A stretch of 64,000 nt of DNA, taken from positions 124,001 through 188,000 of the forward strand of contig NZ_CP085339.1 in the NCBI RefSeq assembly GCF_020618475.1, written 5' to 3'. The stretch's first letter is position 1. Every line of letters begins with the position of its first letter. Below the pieces are notes generated by a model. That model saw only the letters and a program-made list of their open reading frames with translations. It was not told the DNA's origin and did not search any database. The DNA is from Haladaptatus halobius. GTDB taxonomy: Archaea > Halobacteriota > Halobacteria > Halobacteriales > Haladaptataceae. Of this stretch, positions 61,831 to 64,000 are shown in pieces. The position numbers were made by a program, and so were the translations under genes.

Positions 61831-63150
61831 ATGTCACATCATCAGGTCGGTACAGATGATGCAGTCGAGTTCATTCAATCTGCAACGCTACAAAACGCAC
61901 CGTCGGCAGTCAAGGGACAGGTTAGAATTCGGGTGCTCGACACGTTTGCCGCAATGATAGCTGGCTATCGACAGGATGGTATCGATATTATTCGTGATTA
62001 CGCGATAGACCGCTTCGGTGGCGAGAAAAAGGCAGTAGCAACCCTCCTCAATGGAAACGGGGTAAGAGTTCATGCGGAGGGTGCAACGCTCGCCAACGCG
62101 ACGGCAGCGAACGCTCTTGATATCGACGATGGCCATCGCGAGGTGAAAGGACATCCGGCCGCTGTCGTTGTCCCAGCAGCACTCGCTACGGCTGAACTTG
62201 TTGACGCAACCGTCGATGAGTTTCTTGACGCTGTCTATGTCGGCTATGAAATTGGTGTACGAGCCGGATTGGCAATTCACGAGACGGATGATGTTTACAC
62301 TGGTACCGGGTCATGGGGTGCACTTGGTGCTGCGGCCGCCGGTGCCCGCCTTCGCCAGTTTTCCCAAGAACAGACGGCGCACGCGCTCGGAATTGCAGAG
62401 TATCACGCTCCACGGACACCGATCATGCGTGGTGTCGAACGGCCAGGCATGACCAAAGACGGAATTGGCTGGGGTGCATATGTCGGTACGGTATCAGCAA
62501 CCCTCGCCGAAGCCGGATTTACAGGGTCGGGAACGGTGTTCGACGAGGAAAATGTCACTGCTACTGTCTCGCTTGGCGATCGGTTTCACGTCACAGAGGG
62601 ATACCTCAAACCGTACCCCTGTTGTCGTTGGGCTCAACCTGGCGTAGCAGCCGTGCTTTCGATGTCGGAGTCTATCGATCCGAAGAATATTCAGGCGATT
62701 CATGTCCACACGTTCGAGACGGCGACGCATCTCCACACTCGTGCACCTGATTCGCCTGAGGAAGCACAGTATTCCTATCCATTCCCTGTTGCGGCGGCGC
62801 TCGTCCGTGGCCAGTTCACGCAAGCAGAGCACGCGCCAGACGCGCTGGCCGATCCCGAAATACTAGCACTCTCGGAGGTAGTCGAAGTTCACACTGACGA
62901 AGCATTGGACGACCGATTCCCGAGCGAATGTCTCGCTCGCGTCGAACTCAAGACCAGAGATGATACATACGTTTCAGACGTTACTCGGTCGCCGGGCGCT
63001 CGAATGCAACCACTTTCGGATGATACAAGATACGAGAAAGCCCGTCGCCTTGTTTCGCCCACGCTTTCTGAGTCGGCCATCGAAAAGACCGAACGATGTC
63101 TTGGTAGTGAGGAACCGGTGAGAGAATTAGTTGCTCTATGGCAGACATAG
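61831..63150 (+). CDS. MmgE/PrpD-family protein
   Basis: A 439-residue protein from ATG 61831, one base after the Rieske stop. Family marks: VLDTFAAMIAG, ANATAANALDIDDGHREVKGHPAAVVVPAALA, GYEIGVRAG, GALGAAAAGARL, and KPYPCCRWAQPGVAAVL. Members include 2-methylcitrate dehydratase, cis-aconitate decarboxylase and iminodisuccinate epimerase, so substrate cannot be read from sequence. Co-transcribed with amidohydrolase and Rieske genes. Confidence 0.9.
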   Translation: MSHHQVGTDDAVEFIQSATLQNAPSAVKGQVRIRVLDTFAAMIAGYRQDGIDIIRDYAIDRFGGEKKAVATLLNGNGVRVHAEGATLANATAANALDIDDGHREVKGHPAAVVVPAALATAELVDATVDEFLDAVYVGYEIGVRAGLAIHETDDVYTGTGSWGALGAAAAGARLRQFSQEQTAHALGIAEYHAPRTPIMRGVERPGMTKDGIGWGAYVGTVSATLAEAGFTGSGTVFDEENVTATVSLGDRFHVTEGYLKPYPCCRWAQPGVAAVLSMSESIDPKNIQAIHVHTFETATHLHTRAPDSPEEAQYSYPFPVAAALVRGQFTQAEHAPDALADPEILALSEVVEVHTDEALDDRFPSECLARVELKTRDDTYVSDVTRSPGARMQPLSDDTRYEKARRLVSPTLSESAIEKTERCLGSEEPVRELVALWQT

Positions 63151-63253
63151 CAGGTTAGTAAGGCGGGAACAACACGATGCAGATCAACCATTGGAATATT
63201 GGAGGTTGGTGACAGCAAGCGCTTATGAGGAGTCGCTTCATGGTTTCAGTACG

Positions 63254-63949
63254 ATGTTGACTGCGGAAGTGCGTGTCCGGTACGACGGTGACTGGACTGC
63301 TAAACTTGCTGAGTTCGATGTCTTTGGAGAATTTATTGCGTCCACGTTTCGCAATCACCGGTACATTGGAATGCTGGCACTGGAAACCAGCGAATACGAG
63401 GCGACACTCGACATCATTCGCTCACATGAGATGGTCGACAGCGTCGATGTTGTCGAACAGTACGAAACGCCCGAAGGACGGTGTGCGGCAACAGTGTTAC
63501 TTCGCGGCCGTCTAACCGAACTCACCCCTTTGCAGGCGCTAATGTACGAAGGATATCTCCCTATTGGGCCGACGAAGTTGAAAAACGGTTGTGAACACTT
63601 CAATCTACTCTTGGGTGACCGTGACGAACTCTCGAAGGCTATTGAATTACTCTCTGAGTTTGGGAGCGTATCTGTCGAACGCATCACAAAGGATTTTCGA
63701 CGTGAGATCACACCAAGTCGTGCAGAATGGCAGGAGCTTCTTTCGTCAATTCCGACGCGACAACGCGAGTTTCTAAATGTGGCAGTCGAGATGGGATACT
63801 TCGAAATCCCCCGAGCAGTGACGCTCGAAGAACTCGCCGAGGAATTAGGAATCACAAAGACGACCGCTTCGACCCATCTTCGGAAAGTGGAACGGAAACT
63901 TATCACATTCCTGTTGCCATACATTAATCTTGCCGTCAAAGACGAATAA
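63254..63949 (+). CDS. Bacterio-opsin-activator-type HTH regulator
   Basis: About 231 residues from ATG 63254. The N-terminal ACT/GAF-like sensor part (MLTAEVRVRYDGDWTAKL to ATVLLRGRL) is followed by FLNVAVEMGYFEIPRAVTLEELAEELGITKTTASTHLRKVERKLI, the HTH_10 domain that ends all haloarchaeal Bat-type regulators. It probably activates the upstream catabolic genes or the divergent nitrilase/Opu genes. Confidence 0.9.
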   Translation: MLTAEVRVRYDGDWTAKLAEFDVFGEFIASTFRNHRYIGMLALETSEYEATLDIIRSHEMVDSVDVVEQYETPEGRCAATVLLRGRLTELTPLQALMYEGYLPIGPTKLKNGCEHFNLLLGDRDELSKAIELLSEFGSVSVERITKDFRREITPSRAEWQELLSSIPTRQREFLNVAVEMGYFEIPRAVTLEELAEELGITKTTASTHLRKVERKLITFLLPYINLAVKDE

Positions 63950-64000
63950 CCAGTTTTAACACGTCCAATAGGTATGAAGATGCGACGAGATACAGTACTC

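Overview
The window is haloarchaeal DNA. Proteins are acidic, start sites follow TATA boxes with short or absent leaders, substrate-binding proteins carry twin-arginine/lipobox signals, and there are HalOD1, bacterio-opsin-activator-type HTH, UbiA lipid prenyltransferase and haloarchaeal IS5-type elements. The gene mix (ParA partition locus, family B DNA polymerase, overlapping operons of plasmid-type orphans, tyrosine integrase, decayed restriction genes, IS scraps) fits a megaplasmid or an integrative island rather than core chromosome. I saw no Orc1/Cdc6 or RepH-type initiator, rRNA, convincing tRNA or CRISPR array.

Layout. 1-3.4 kb: potassium uptake (TrkH cut by the left edge, TrkA) with a tandem universal stress protein and a PIN remnant. 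3.4-8.3 kb: a lipoprotein, a frameshifted IS5-type element with recognisable terminal inverted repeats, a CPBP membrane protease, a UbiA prenyltransferase and a winged-helix regulator. 8.4-15.7 kb: plasmid maintenance block with a repeat-rich putative centromere, ParA and a small partner, two winged-helix proteins, a HalOD1 protein, and a RecA-like/small helical/PolB operon. 15.7-28.2 kb: a secreted DATAV-repeat protein, then a nitrogen-compound uptake and hydrolysis island (LivKHMGF ABC transporter, amidase, M20 peptidase, carbamoylase, GNAT, Lrp regulator) that ends in a second, broken copy of the polB 3' end. 28.3-39.5 kb: mixed accessory genes (SRPBCC, MntA antitoxin with a beheaded HepT toxin, ABM monooxygenase, cystathionine synthase/lyase, MOSC) and two related overlapping plasmid operons; a 47-codon gene end recurs three times in the window.

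40.1-52.4 kb is a defence island: an AT-rich two-gene unit joining an unrecognised 349-residue protein to a zinc-cluster/Mrr-like PD-(D/E)XK nuclease; wreckage of three other defence or housekeeping genes (Eco57I-like methylase tail, Nudix, SRA-like/HNH nuclease); a PLD-helicase plus adenine methylase pair; and an integrase. The two-gene unit is the best candidate for an undescribed system.

52.5-64 kb: small orphans, a C69/secernin peptidase, then an Opu-type quaternary-amine ABC transporter, universal stress protein and nitrilase reading left, divergent from an amidohydrolase, Rieske protein, MmgE/PrpD protein and Bat-type regulator reading right. This looks like a second uptake-and-catabolism cluster with unknown substrate.
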